Positions 28,283-36,244 of a stretch of 64,000 nucleotides of DNA are shown piece after piece (position 1 is the stretch's first letter; each line of letters opens with the position of its first letter). Both the position numbers and the translations under genes were made by a program. The notes below the pieces were generated by a model. The model ran no database searches. It was not told the origin of the DNA and saw only the letters and a program-made list of their open reading frames with translations. The stretch is from an uncultured Phascolarctobacterium sp. (lineage in GTDB: Bacteria > Bacillota > Negativicutes > Acidaminococcales > Acidaminococcaceae), in contig NZ_CAJMEH010000001.1 in the NCBI RefSeq assembly GCF_905212365.1, forward strand, positions 62,001-126,000. The letters run 5' to 3'.

Positions 28283-28629
28283 GGGGGTGTACTGGTTTCG
28301 ACGGGGATAGGTGCGGTATGATAAGCGAGCCGTGGTCCGGCACACGTTAACTGTTGGGACGTTTAAATATAAACGCTGATAAAGAATACGCTTTAGCAGC
28401 TTAACTGCTAACTGTCATCTGAGCTCTTCCTATAGGCGAAGAATGACAGTCAATATGTAGGATACTGTATGGCCGACTCCCGTGGGCCTTACGGGAAACT
28501 CTGCGGGATAGCGACCTGGACGCCCGTCGATAGGCATTTAGGAAGCGAAATGCAATATGTCGTCTGCGCTCGGAGAAAGTTGTATGGCAATATTTTCGGA
28601 CAGGGGTTCGACTCCCCTCACCTCCACCA
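28283..28629 (+). ncRNA. ssrA: transfer-messenger RNA
   Basis: One-piece tmRNA of about 347 bases. The 5' end GGGGGTGTACTGGTTTCGAC pairs with the 3' CACCTCC of the acceptor stem, and the 3' end is GGGGTTCGACTCCCC (T arm) then CTCACCTCCACCA, with the CCA encoded. The tag reading frame ends NADKEYALAA at the TAA at 28402-28404 (codons AAC to GCT from 28372). The resume codon is uncertain; AAT 28366 or ATA 28369 are candidates. Located after rnr-smpB as in Bacillus. Confidence 0.95.
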
Positions 28630-28672
28630 GCTATTGTCAGAGATCGATCTGTTAAATTATATAAGGTGGATT

Positions 28673-28711
28673 AAAAGCGCTCGCAGAGCTTATGCTTTGT
28701 GGGCGCTTTTT
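28673..28711 (+). terminator. terminator of ssrA
   Basis: AAAAGCGC pairs with GCGCTTTT around 22 bases that form an inner AGAGCTTATGCTTT hairpin, ending in a T-run. Confidence 0.75.
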
Positions 28712-28733
28712 ACTTTGTCAAGGAGCCTTGCTA

Positions 28734-29024
28734 ATGTATGGATTAAAACCGCAGCTATTGCAGGCCCTTGCAGCTATAGCACAATATTATGGTTTGCACA
28801 GGCTGATATTATTCGGCTCCCGTGCTCGCGGAGATTATAAGGAGCGCAGCGACATCGATTTGGCTGTCAGCGGCGGCAATGTCAGCGCTTTTGCCGCTGC
28901 GGCGGATGAGGAGCTGCCTACGCTGCTGCAGCTGGATATAGTTTCTTTGGATGGAGCGGTACAGCAGGAGCTGCTGCAGGCAATCGAGCAAGAGGGGATT
29001 ATACTTTATGAAAAAATATGCTAA
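28734..29024 (+). CDS. mntA: MntA-type nucleotidyltransferase antitoxin
   Basis: 96 residues. A minimal nucleotidyltransferase with GSRARGDYKERSDIDLAV (Gly28-Ser29, then Asp40 and Asp42), the GSx10DxD motif, and a third acidic residue in LQLDIVSLD. In HepT/MntA (type VII) systems MntA transfers AMP from ATP to a Tyr of the toxin and so inactivates it. AGGAG is 8 bases before ATG 28734; the longer in-frame ORF enters the ssrA terminator. It overlaps the downstream HEPN gene by 17 bases. Confidence 0.88.
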   Translation: MYGLKPQLLQALAAIAQYYGLHRLILFGSRARGDYKERSDIDLAVSGGNVSAFAAAADEELPTLLQLDIVSLDGAVQQELLQAIEQEGIILYEKIC

Positions 29025-29397
29025 TTTTTGCAGGGCCTTAGAAAATCTGCATGAGCTGGAAAGCTTTCAAGGAGAATATAACGCAATAACCTTGACCGGT
29101 ATGGCTTCCCTGTATGGGCTTTGCTTTGAGCAAAGCTGGAAAGCCATGAAGGAAATATTGGAGGATCAGGGTTATCTTGCTGAAAAGCTGGGGTCGCCGC
29201 GTATGATTTTGAAATGTGCCTATGCTGCCGGTATGCTGCATGATGAGCAGCTGTGGCTGGATGCTCTGGCTTCCAGAAATAATGTTGCTCATTCCTATAA
29301 TGAGGCTGTAGCCAAGGCTATTATTGAAGATACTAAAAATAAATATTTGAAAATGTTTGACGCCTTACAAGCCGAAATAGAACGTAATTGGCTGTAA
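29008..29397 (+). CDS. hepT: HepT-type HEPN ribonuclease toxin
   Basis: 129 residues, all-helical HEPN protein of the nucleotidyltransferase-substrate-binding type. The active-site motif R-x4-H-x-Y is Arg90, His95, Tyr97 in RNNVAHSY; the Tyr is the residue AMPylated by MntA in characterised pairs. Predicted to cut RNA when free. Start ATG 29008 is inside the end of mntA, coupling the two. The order antitoxin then toxin and the place just after ssrA suggest an acquired defence or stress module. Confidence 0.87.
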   Translation: MKKYANFCRALENLHELESFQGEYNAITLTGMASLYGLCFEQSWKAMKEILEDQGYLAEKLGSPRMILKCAYAAGMLHDEQLWLDALASRNNVAHSYNEAVAKAIIEDTKNKYLKMFDALQAEIERNWL

Positions 29398-29404
29398 AGC
29401 AGCA

Positions 29405-29436
29405 AAAAGCCCACGTCTGTTTAGGCGTGGGCTTTT
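29405..29436. terminator. bidirectional terminator after hepT
   Basis: AAAAGCCCACG pairs perfectly with CGTGGGCTTTT around 10 bases. It serves hepT and the convergent small membrane-protein gene. Confidence 0.85.
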
Positions 29437-29447
29437 AATGTCAGGCG

Positions 29448-29648
29448 TTAAAAGAAGATCAGCGGCGTGCGGTATACGGCGTTGGCCCCGGCGCTGAGGG
29501 CGACAAGGCAGCCTATGGAAAGGGCTACAAGCAGCGCCGCTTCTTTGGCGTTCAGCGGCTCCTGATTATTCAGAGCGCGCATGAACGCTTTGACGCACAG
29601 CGATACCAGCATACCGAAAAGAAATAGTGCGAAGAGAATATTCAGCAT
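29448..29648 (-). CDS. small membrane protein, unknown
   Basis: 66 residues with two hydrophobic segments (about 2-22 and 38-56) separated by a polar loop NNQEPLNAKE. The start at 29648 is chosen because AAGGAG lies 8 bases upstream; a longer frame from 29684 would overlap the regulator gene. I do not recognise the family. It is separated from the upstream TM1266-like gene by only 4 bases, so the two are probably one operon and may act together. Confidence 0.65.
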   Translation of the reverse strand: MLNILFALFLFGMLVSLCVKAFMRALNNQEPLNAKEAALLVALSIGCLVALSAGANAVYRTPLIFF

Positions 29649-29652
29649 AAGC

Positions 29653-29916
29653 TTACTCCTTAGCGGCGCCTTCAACATTGGCATAGGCGGTTTTGGCCGT
29701 TACGCCGGGAAGCTCGCCCAGCTTGCCGGAAAGGGCGCTGATAATATCGCGGGGAGCGTCAACGGCTACGCAAATAATATTTACGCCCTTGGCGCGATAG
29801 GGCAGACCCATACGACCGATGATATATTGTGCATAATCGTGCAGCAGGCTGTTGAGCCGTGCTACAGATTCTTCCTGAGCAACGATGATGGAAATAACGG
29901 CAACTCTTGTATCCAT
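29653..29916 (-). CDS. TM1266-family putative iron-only hydrogenase system regulator
   Basis: 87 residues with an ACT/NikR-like alpha-beta fold: VAVISIIV at the N-terminus, LNSLLHDYAQYIIGRMGLPYR, then VNIICVAVDAPRDIISALSGKLGELPGVTAKTAY. The pattern of HDY, GRMG and GKLG-x-x-x-GV matches the TM1266 family found beside [FeFe]-hydrogenase maturation genes in Firmicutes. No hyd genes are in the window, so the link to hydrogenase is by family only. AGGAGG precedes the ATG. Confidence 0.8.
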   Translation of the reverse strand: MDTRVAVISIIVAQEESVARLNSLLHDYAQYIIGRMGLPYRAKGVNIICVAVDAPRDIISALSGKLGELPGVTAKTAYANVEGAAKE

Positions 29917-30066
29917 AGCGACCTCCTTGAGTATCTGTCTGTAGTATTTCTTATTATTAGTATAGCATATTTTGCTGCAAAATGCTTGCTATAATTATTG
30001 AGAGATTTTACGCTGCGTGGTATGATATTGGTATCAATTAAATTCATACAAACCCAGGAGGTATTC

Positions 30067-30693
30067 ATGGAATTTGTCGCATTAGATTTTGAAACCGCCA
30101 ATAAGAGCCGCAACAGCGCCTGCTCCATTGGCTTGGTAACGGTTAAGGACGGGCGTATTGTTGATGAATATTATCAGCTGATTCGTCCGAAATATTTATA
30201 TTTTGACCCCGATAATATTGCTGTCAACAGTATTACGCAGGAGATGGTCTTGGATAAGCCCAGCTTCAAGGAGCTGTGGCCGGAAATTTTACCGCGTCTG
30301 CAAAATAAACAGGTAGTAGCCCATTTTGCAAAATTTGACGTTAATGTGCTGCGCAGTACGCTGGAGGCGTATTATCTGCCGCTGCCGGATTTTGATTTTT
30401 TGTGCAGCTGGCTGTTGGCTAAGCAGGCCTTTCCTTTTTTAGAGCGCTTCAGCCTGGATTATGTAGCCGCATATGTGGGCTTTAAATTTCAGCATCATCA
30501 GGCTTTGGACGATGCCCGAGCCTGTGCCGCTATTATCAACGCTGTACTGGCAAAAACTCCGGCGCAGGATTTTCGCCAGCTGGCGGCGCTGTATAAGCTG
30601 CAATGCGGCGAGGTGAGCCGCGGCAGTATTACGCTATGCGAGCACCAGCAGGAAGTTCCGCCTGCAGAACCGATTATGGACTCTCTTTTCTGA
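30067..30693 (+). CDS. DEDDh-family 3'-5' exonuclease (DnaQ-like)
   Basis: 208 residues. Exo I motif DFETAN (Asp7, Glu9), Exo II in HFAKFD (Asp91), Exo III as His144 and Asp149 in HHQALDDARA; all four acids and the His are present. The remainder is a short C-terminal extension with no BRCT or polymerase domain. Probably a stand-alone proofreading or repair exonuclease; RNA as substrate is possible. AGGAGG is 6 bases before ATG 30067. It is monocistronic. Confidence 0.88.
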   Translation: MEFVALDFETANKSRNSACSIGLVTVKDGRIVDEYYQLIRPKYLYFDPDNIAVNSITQEMVLDKPSFKELWPEILPRLQNKQVVAHFAKFDVNVLRSTLEAYYLPLPDFDFLCSWLLAKQAFPFLERFSLDYVAAYVGFKFQHHQALDDARACAAIINAVLAKTPAQDFRQLAALYKLQCGEVSRGSITLCEHQQEVPPAEPIMDSLF

Positions 30694-30700
30694 GCAAGCA

Positions 30701-30737
30701 AAAATGCCTGTATACCATGAAGGTATGCAGGCATTTT
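30701..30737. terminator. bidirectional terminator between exonuclease and uracil permease genes
   Basis: AAAATGCCTGTATACC pairs with GGTATGCAGGCATTTT (16 bp, one mismatch or G-T pair) around 5 bases, with T-runs both ways. Confidence 0.85.
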
Positions 30738-30746
30738 CTTTAGGGT

Positions 30747-31997
30747 TTAAAATTCGTCCATCAGATGCAGATATTGGAACAGCTTAAAGAGCAGGCTCAT
30801 AATAATGGCGACCAGCGTTGCCAGCACCATGCCCTGTACGGAAAAAGCGCCGAAGGACAGCTTAGCGCCGGACAGGCCGATAATCATAATAACGGAGGTC
30901 ATGACCAGATTGGCAGACTTGCTGTAATCCACCTTGCTTTCTACCAGCACGCGGATGCCGGAGGAGGCGATAACGCCGAAGAGCAAAATGCAGATGCCGC
31001 CCATAACCGGTACGGGAATGCTGTGAATCAGCTGGGAAAGTTTGCCGCAGAAGGAAAGAATGATGGCCATAACGGCAGCGCCGCCGATTACCCAGGTGCT
31101 GTAAACCTTGGTGATGGCCATAACGCCGATGTTTTCACCGTAGGTGGTGTTGGGCGTAGCGCCGGCAAAGCCGCTGATGACGTTGGATAAACCGTCGGCA
31201 AACATGGAGCGGGAAAGGCCGGGGTCTTTAATGAGGTCGCGGCCGACGATATTGCCGGTAACGACTAAGTGGCCGATATGTTCCGCCATAACTACCAGCG
31301 CTGCGGGAGCGATAATCATAATGGCGCTGAGATCAAAGACGGGAGCGTAAAAATGCGGCACCTGGAACCAGGGAGCGTCGATAATGGGCTGGAAGTTGAC
31401 CATACCCATGAAGGCGGCGAAAATATAGCCGCAGATAACGCCGAAAAGAATGGGGATAATACTCATAAAGCCGCGGAAGGCTACGGAGCCGATAACGCCG
31501 ACTGCAAGTGTGAACATAGATACGGCGATGTTGGCGGCGACGATATTATCGCCGGTCAGGCCGGCCATGCCTGCGGCAGTAGGAGCCAGCTCCAGGCCGA
31601 TAACGGCGATGATAGCGCCCATGGCGGCAGGAGGGAAGATTACGTCAATCCATTTAGTGCCTACATAATGAATAATCAGCGAGAAAAGCATGAAGAGCAG
31701 GCCGAAAACGATAAAGCCGGATTGCGCGTGGCTGTAGCTGGAGTTGGAAATAATCAGCAGCACCGGCGAAATAAAGGCGAAGCTGGAACCCAGATAGGAG
31801 GGAATCTTGCCTTTGGTTAAAAAGATATACAGCAAGGTGCCCAAGCCGTTCATAAAGAGGCAGGTAGTGGGACTGACCTTAAATAAAAAGGGTACGAGAA
31901 CGGTGGAGCCGAACATGGCAAAAAGATGCTGCATGCTCAGAGGAATGTTAAGCAGCAGCGGCGGCCGTTCTTCAACTTGAATTACTTTGTGTTCCAT
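30747..31997 (-). CDS. uraA: uracil permease (NCS2/UraA family)
   Basis: 416 residues and about 14 membrane spans. A proton-coupled nucleobase importer. Landmarks are SMQHLFAMFGSTVLVPFLF near the N-terminus, the substrate-binding Glu in VVMAEHIGHLVVTG, and GLSNVISGFAGATPNTTYGENIGVMAITKVYS with the second Glu. The last is the uracil-type version of the NCS2 signature. AGAGG precedes the ATG. Transcribed divergently from the carbamoylase gene, which may indicate a shared pyrimidine theme. I saw no PyrR-binding leader. Confidence 0.92.
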   Translation of the reverse strand: MEHKVIQVEERPPLLLNIPLSMQHLFAMFGSTVLVPFLFKVSPTTCLFMNGLGTLLYIFLTKGKIPSYLGSSFAFISPVLLIISNSSYSHAQSGFIVFGLLFMLFSLIIHYVGTKWIDVIFPPAAMGAIIAVIGLELAPTAAGMAGLTGDNIVAANIAVSMFTLAVGVIGSVAFRGFMSIIPILFGVICGYIFAAFMGMVNFQPIIDAPWFQVPHFYAPVFDLSAIMIIAPAALVVMAEHIGHLVVTGNIVGRDLIKDPGLSRSMFADGLSNVISGFAGATPNTTYGENIGVMAITKVYSTWVIGGAAVMAIILSFCGKLSQLIHSIPVPVMGGICILLFGVIASSGIRVLVESKVDYSKSANLVMTSVIMIIGLSGAKLSFGAFSVQGMVLATLVAIIMSLLFKLFQYLHLMDEF

Positions 31998-32085
31998 GAA
32001 GAAAACCTCTTTTCTTAAAATTTTCTATTACTAATTTTATGTTGAAACAGAAGGAAATGCAAGCTATTTCTGCGAAAGAAGCGTC

Positions 32086-32114
32086 TTGCGCAATCGCCTT
32101 AGGGGACGTATAAT
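32086..32114 (+). promoter_or_regulatory. promoter of the M20 amidohydrolase gene
   Basis: TTGCGC (32086-32091) and a perfect TATAAT (32109-32114), spacing 17. Confidence 0.75.
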
Positions 32115-32172
32115 GATTTTAGTTGTTTATTGTTTATTTAGTTGTGGGTTATACAAATGAGGAGGCAGTATC

Positions 32173-33408
32173 ATGCAAGCAATCAATAAAGCACGAGTAG
32201 ATAATTTGTTGGCCGGACTGGCGCAGTTCGGTGCCACCGCGGAGGGCATTACCCGATTGGGCTACAGCGCCCTGGACAGGGAAGCGCAAAACTGGCTGCT
32301 GCGTCAGGTGGCAGATTTAGGGCTGACCATGCGGGAGGACGCTGTGGGCAACGTCTTTTTGCGGCGCGAGGGCACAGAGCCGCAGCTGCCGCCGGTTGCC
32401 TGCGGCAGCCATTTGGATACGGTGATTCACGGCGGCGCTTACGACGGTATGTGCGGCGTAGTGGGCGCGTTGGAGGCGTTATATATGCTGAAGGACGAAA
32501 GCCTGACGCGCAGTATTGAGGTTATTATTTTCAGAGCGGAGGAATCCAGCCGCTTTGGCTTTGCCACTATGGGCAGCAAATTGATGACGGGCTTGGCGAC
32601 GCCCGTTTCCTTAAATAAAAGTGCGAAAAAAGGCGATATTTCTTTTATTGAAGCGCTGCGGCAGTGGGGCTGCGACCCTGATAAATATACCAAGGCAGTC
32701 CTGCAGCAGGGCTGCTACAGCAGCTTCAGCGAGCTGCATATCGAGCAGGGCAAGGTTTTGGAGGAAACGAAACATCAGATAGGCATTGTCCATAATATTG
32801 CCGCGCCGACGCGCTTTAAGCTGTATGTGCAGGGCATGGCCGACCATTCGGGCGCAACGCCTATGGGGATGCGGCGCGACGCGCTGGTGGCTGCCGCTAA
32901 GCTGATTTTAGCGGTTAACGAGATTGCCACTAATGAGAAGGAGCATGGCACGGTAGGAACCGTGGGCGTGGTAGAGGTAGAGCCCGGCTCCATCAATGTT
33001 GTGCCCGGAGCCGTTACGCTGTGGGTGGATGTGCGCGGCGTGGATTGCGCCAGTATTGAGCGCACTCTGGCGGCGGTGCGGCAGCAGGCCGACGTAGTTG
33101 CCGCTGCGGACGGCGTGACTATTACTTGGGAAATGCTGACGGCGGATAAGCTGGTGGCGTTAAGCGGCGCTTTGGCGCAGCAGAGCGAAACGATTTGCCG
33201 TGAATTGGGATACAGCTATCTGCATATGAACAGCGGCGCAGGGCATGACGCTATGAATATGGCGAAGCTGGCGCCTGCGACGATGATTTTTATTCCCTGC
33301 CGCGGCGGTATCAGCCACAATCCGGCAGAGTTTGCCAAGAGCGAGGATATTTGCCGCGGCGTAGAGGTGCTGGCTCATATTCTGCTGAGGGAAGCGAATA
33401 AAAGATAA
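32173..33408 (+). CDS. M20-family N-carbamoyl-amino-acid / allantoate amidohydrolase
   Basis: 411 residues. A dizinc hydrolase of the hydantoinase/carbamoylase family. Metal ligands are seen in CGSHLDTV (His and Asp region, about 77-84), GAYDGMCGV, RAEESSRFG and ELHIEQG; the dimerisation or lid segment contains MADHSGATPMGMRRDAL, and the last ligand is in GGISHNPAE. Substrates in the family are N-carbamoyl amino acids, beta-ureidopropionate and allantoate; these cannot be told apart here. The divergent uracil permease makes reductive pyrimidine breakdown an attractive but unproven context. GAGGAGG precedes the ATG. Confidence 0.88.
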   Translation: MQAINKARVDNLLAGLAQFGATAEGITRLGYSALDREAQNWLLRQVADLGLTMREDAVGNVFLRREGTEPQLPPVACGSHLDTVIHGGAYDGMCGVVGALEALYMLKDESLTRSIEVIIFRAEESSRFGFATMGSKLMTGLATPVSLNKSAKKGDISFIEALRQWGCDPDKYTKAVLQQGCYSSFSELHIEQGKVLEETKHQIGIVHNIAAPTRFKLYVQGMADHSGATPMGMRRDALVAAAKLILAVNEIATNEKEHGTVGTVGVVEVEPGSINVVPGAVTLWVDVRGVDCASIERTLAAVRQQADVVAAADGVTITWEMLTADKLVALSGALAQQSETICRELGYSYLHMNSGAGHDAMNMAKLAPATMIFIPCRGGISHNPAEFAKSEDICRGVEVLAHILLREANKR

Positions 33409-33411
33409 AAA

Positions 33412-33451
33412 TAACGGGACTGGCGTGCGGGCTGGTCCCGTTACTGTTTTT
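33412..33451 (+). terminator. terminator of the amidohydrolase gene
   Basis: TAACGGGAC and GTCCCGTTA form a perfect 9-bp stem, with TTTTT shortly after. Confidence 0.85.
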
Positions 33452-33463
33452 GTAAGGTAAATG

Positions 33464-33472
33464 TGATATAAT
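33464..33472 (+). promoter_or_regulatory. extended -10 promoter of the exported lyase gene
   Basis: TGATATAAT, an extended -10 with TATAAT at 33467-33472. The same TGTGATATAAT string occurs before rng and murE. Confidence 0.5.
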
Positions 33473-33570
33473 TTATACACACAGTGCGCATGCAGGCGAA
33501 GCGAGAGCCGTGGTTAAGGTGATGTAATGCTTGCATATAAAACCATTTGGTCAGAAGGGAGCGACTTGAT

Positions 33571-35067
33571 ATGAAAAAATTTCTAGCCGCGCTGCTGCTG
33601 TGCGCAGTGAGCGGAATGGCGCTGAACTGCGCAGCAGGCGAAGCGGCAGCGCGCGATAATTTTTACTGGTTGGGGCAGATAAATAAGGCGACTGCCGTTA
33701 TCAATACTGACGATGGGCTGTTGACGCCGGAGCAGGGGCATAGATTTGCCATAGGCCTGCAAAAGGTTTTGGAGCAGGGGAACGAGAACGGCGGACAGCG
33801 CCCTGGTCTGGTAATAACCTTTGAGCCTTTGCTAATCGACACTGCCGGGTCGGAAATAACCAAGCTGCATGCAGGCCGTTCCAGTCAGGATATGCTGACG
33901 ACGGTTAGCCTGGCTATGCAAAGAGAGCAGCTACTGGAGCTGGCTGTGGCGCTGAACGAGATGCAGCGCAGCCTGCTGAATTTGGCGGAGAAGCAGCAAA
34001 AGACTATTCTCCCGAATTATACTAACGGTGTGGCTGCCCCGCCCAACAGCTTTGCCCACTACCTTTTGGCTTATAATGCGGCGTTTGACAGGGATATGCA
34101 GCGCTTGCAGGCCTATTACAAGCGTTTAAACCGTTCGCCTATGGGCGCAACAGTGCTGAACGGCACGGGCTGGCCCTTGGACAGGGACCGCATGGCAAAT
34201 TTATTGGGCTTTGATGAAATTGCCTACAATACCTATGATGCCGGACAGGTATTCCCTCAGGAAGCGCCGGTGGAAATGGGGGCTGTGGCCAGCAGCATTG
34301 CTATCCACATGGGCAGCTTTATTGAAGAAATTATGCAGCAGTATGCGCAGCCGCGGCCTTGGATTTTGCTGCGTGAGGGCGACGGCAATACCTATGTTTC
34401 CAGCGCTATGCCGCAGAAGCGCAATCCCGGCATTCTGAACAAGGCGCGCACCGATTGTTCAACATTGTTAGGTACGGCGGTGGGCGGCGTTTTCCGAGCT
34501 CATAATATTCCTGCCGGTATGGCCGACGGGCGGCTGCGCGGGACGGACGGCATTACCCGTCAGACCATCAGCGTGGTCAAGCAGTTTAATAAAATCCTTA
34601 ATGCGCTGGAGGTTAATCCGGAGCGGGCTTTAGAGGAGCTTAATCTGGACTGGACCTGCTCGCAGGAAATCGCCGACGAGCTGATGCGTAAATATGAGGT
34701 TCCATTCCGCACGGGCCATCATTTTGCGTCGGAAATAGTTACTTATGCGCGGGCACATAATATTCCGCCTTCCGAGTTCGCTTATGCGGACGCCTGCACT
34801 ATTTACCAACGGCTGGCGCAGGAGGACGCAGCTCTGCCGCAGAAGCTGCCGCTGACAGAAACGGAATTTCGCGCCTGCCTGAACCCTGTGGCTATCGTTA
34901 ATAACCGTGCCGTTAAGGGCGGGCCGCAGCCTGCGGAATTAAAAATTATGTTTGCGCAGGCGGATAAAGCTTTAGCGCAGAATATAAATTGGCACAAGCA
35001 GGCGGCGGCAAAGGTCGTAAACGCAGAAAACAAATTGAATAATGAGTTTGAAGCATTGTTGAGATAG
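33571..35067 (+). CDS. exported argininosuccinate-lyase-like protein of the fumarase/aspartase superfamily
   Basis: 498 residues. It has an N-terminal signal peptide (MKKFLAALLLCAVSGMAL, cleavage near residue 20-28), unusual for this superfamily. The superfamily signature is intact as SSAMPQKRNP (277-286) and the fold matches ArgH (FAHYLLAYNAAFDRDMQRL; GATVLNGTGWPLDRDRMANLLGF). But the GYTHLQ-type loop that supplies the catalytic His in ArgH reads NYTNGVAAPP here, with Asn at residue 152. A true cytoplasmic ArgH is encoded at 43020. So this is a periplasmic or surface paralogue with a changed active site; the substrate is unknown. AGAAGGGAG precedes the ATG. Confidence 0.8.
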   Translation: MKKFLAALLLCAVSGMALNCAAGEAAARDNFYWLGQINKATAVINTDDGLLTPEQGHRFAIGLQKVLEQGNENGGQRPGLVITFEPLLIDTAGSEITKLHAGRSSQDMLTTVSLAMQREQLLELAVALNEMQRSLLNLAEKQQKTILPNYTNGVAAPPNSFAHYLLAYNAAFDRDMQRLQAYYKRLNRSPMGATVLNGTGWPLDRDRMANLLGFDEIAYNTYDAGQVFPQEAPVEMGAVASSIAIHMGSFIEEIMQQYAQPRPWILLREGDGNTYVSSAMPQKRNPGILNKARTDCSTLLGTAVGGVFRAHNIPAGMADGRLRGTDGITRQTISVVKQFNKILNALEVNPERALEELNLDWTCSQEIADELMRKYEVPFRTGHHFASEIVTYARAHNIPPSEFAYADACTIYQRLAQEDAALPQKLPLTETEFRACLNPVAIVNNRAVKGGPQPAELKIMFAQADKALAQNINWHKQAAAKVVNAENKLNNEFEALLR

Positions 35068-35093
35068 GTAGAAAAATCGAAAAACGCAAAAAT

Positions 35094-35125
35094 AACCGCA
35101 GCTTGAAAGCTTGCGGTCATTTTTT
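35094..35125 (+). terminator. terminator of the exported lyase gene
   Basis: ACCGCAGCTT and AGCTTGCGGT pair with a one-base bulge, followed by six T. Confidence 0.75.
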
Positions 35126-35199
35126 AACGATATTTTTTAGGGACAACAGCTTATCAGTCGAACCTTTTCTGTTTGTCTTATAACGAAAAACATCAAATT

Positions 35200-36024
35200 T
35201 TACAGAGCTGTGCCGTTAGTCAAGTAAATTTTTTCGGCTTTGGCTTCGGCCAGCTGGGCTTGGTTAATCAGTCCATATTTATGCATGGAAGTCAAAACCA
35301 ACAGCTGGCGCTCCTTGCAGCCCTGAGGATTTTCCAGCGGATTGAGGGCGCTGGGGGCGTAGGGCAGAGCGGCTATGACGGCGGCCTCGGCCAGCGTCAT
35401 AGCGGAGGGAGCCTTGCCGAAATATTTGGCGGCGGCCTGCTTAATGCCGTTGGCCCCTGCTCCAAAATAGGTGGTGTTTAAGTAAAGCTCTAAAATTTCG
35501 TCCTTGGTATAGTTATCCTCCAGCATAAGGGAAAGAATAGCTTCCTCAATTTTGCGCTCCATGCTTTGCTCGTGGGTAAGAAAAACATTTTTGACAAATT
35601 GCTGTGTCAGTGTGCTGCCGCCCTGCACTACTTCGCCCGCGCTGATGTTCACCAGCAGAGCGCGCAGAATGCCGTCTACGGCGATAGCGCCATGCTCGTA
35701 AAAGGCGTGATCCTCAATGGCTATCAGCGCCTGGGGTATATTCTGGTTCATAGCGTCCAGAGCCGTCCAGTCTGGGCTTTGACGGATAGGGTCGATTACC
35801 TCGTCCATATTGAAGGCCAGATAAAATTTCTGCATAGGCGACGGCCATTCCTCTTTAGGCGGCAGCAGGCTGACAAAGAGCGCCATAGCGGCCGCTTTTT
35901 CATGCTTATTCACTTTTTCCTCCTGCTGCTGCGCGGGTGCGACAGGCTGGGGCTTATCCGTAAGCGCGTCGTAGCCGACCATGCCGGCAAAAATCAGGAG
36001 CGCCATTACCAGTGTTTTTATCAT
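35200..36024 (-). CDS. monofunctional peptidoglycan transglycosylase (GT51)
   Basis: 274 residues. An N-terminal signal-anchor (about 1-18) is followed by a proline/glutamine-rich linker and a GT51 domain from about 85. Catalytic motif 1 with Glu is IAIEDHAFYEHGAI, motif 2 is GGSTLTQQFVKN, motif 3 RKIEEAILSLMLE, and motif 4 LYLNTTYFGAGANGI. It polymerises lipid II glycan strands; there is no transpeptidase domain. The start at 36024 has GAGG 7 bases before; longer frames begin upstream of or at the predicted transcription start. Confidence 0.88.
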   Translation of the reverse strand: MIKTLVMALLIFAGMVGYDALTDKPQPVAPAQQQEEKVNKHEKAAAMALFVSLLPPKEEWPSPMQKFYLAFNMDEVIDPIRQSPDWTALDAMNQNIPQALIAIEDHAFYEHGAIAVDGILRALLVNISAGEVVQGGSTLTQQFVKNVFLTHEQSMERKIEEAILSLMLEDNYTKDEILELYLNTTYFGAGANGIKQAAAKYFGKAPSAMTLAEAAVIAALPYAPSALNPLENPQGCKERQLLVLTSMHKYGLINQAQLAEAKAEKIYLTNGTAL

Positions 36025-36054
36025 GCTCATACCTCGCTTGTACTTCTTCATTAT

Positions 36055-36083
36055 ATTGTAGCAGGAAATATATTTTTTGGCAA
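36055..36083 (-). promoter_or_regulatory. promoter of the transglycosylase gene
   Basis: Minus strand: TTGCCA (36078-36083), 17 bases, TACAAT (36055-36060). Confidence 0.75.
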
Positions 36084-36190
36084 AAGAATACATAAAAAAT
36101 GCTAGGAAAATCCACGCGGGCGTAGTAAAATATATATCATAAAATGGATGAGTGTTTCTTGCCCTTTTTACAAAAAACCTTGCACAGCAC

Positions 36191-36220
36191 TTGCAATGTT
36201 ATGCAGGTTGGATGTATAAT
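36191..36220 (+). promoter_or_regulatory. promoter of argCJBDF
   Basis: TTGCAA (36191-36196) and TATAAT (36215-36220), spacing 18. No convincing ArgR palindrome is visible here. Confidence 0.7.
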
Positions 36221-36244
36221 TATCAAACGTAAAGGAGGATGTAT

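Noticed and set aside
28600..28740. Attachment site at the 3' end of ssrA
   Set aside because: I looked for a second copy of the ssrA 3' end downstream, since HepT/MntA could be an insertion, and found none in the following 1 kb.
28469..28840. Plus-strand frame inside ssrA
   Set aside because: It lies within the structured tmRNA and its terminator.
33490..33520. GAAGCGAGAGC shared by the leaders of the exported lyase gene and rng as a riboswitch
   Set aside because: Only 11 bases are shared, with no supporting paired regions that I could identify.
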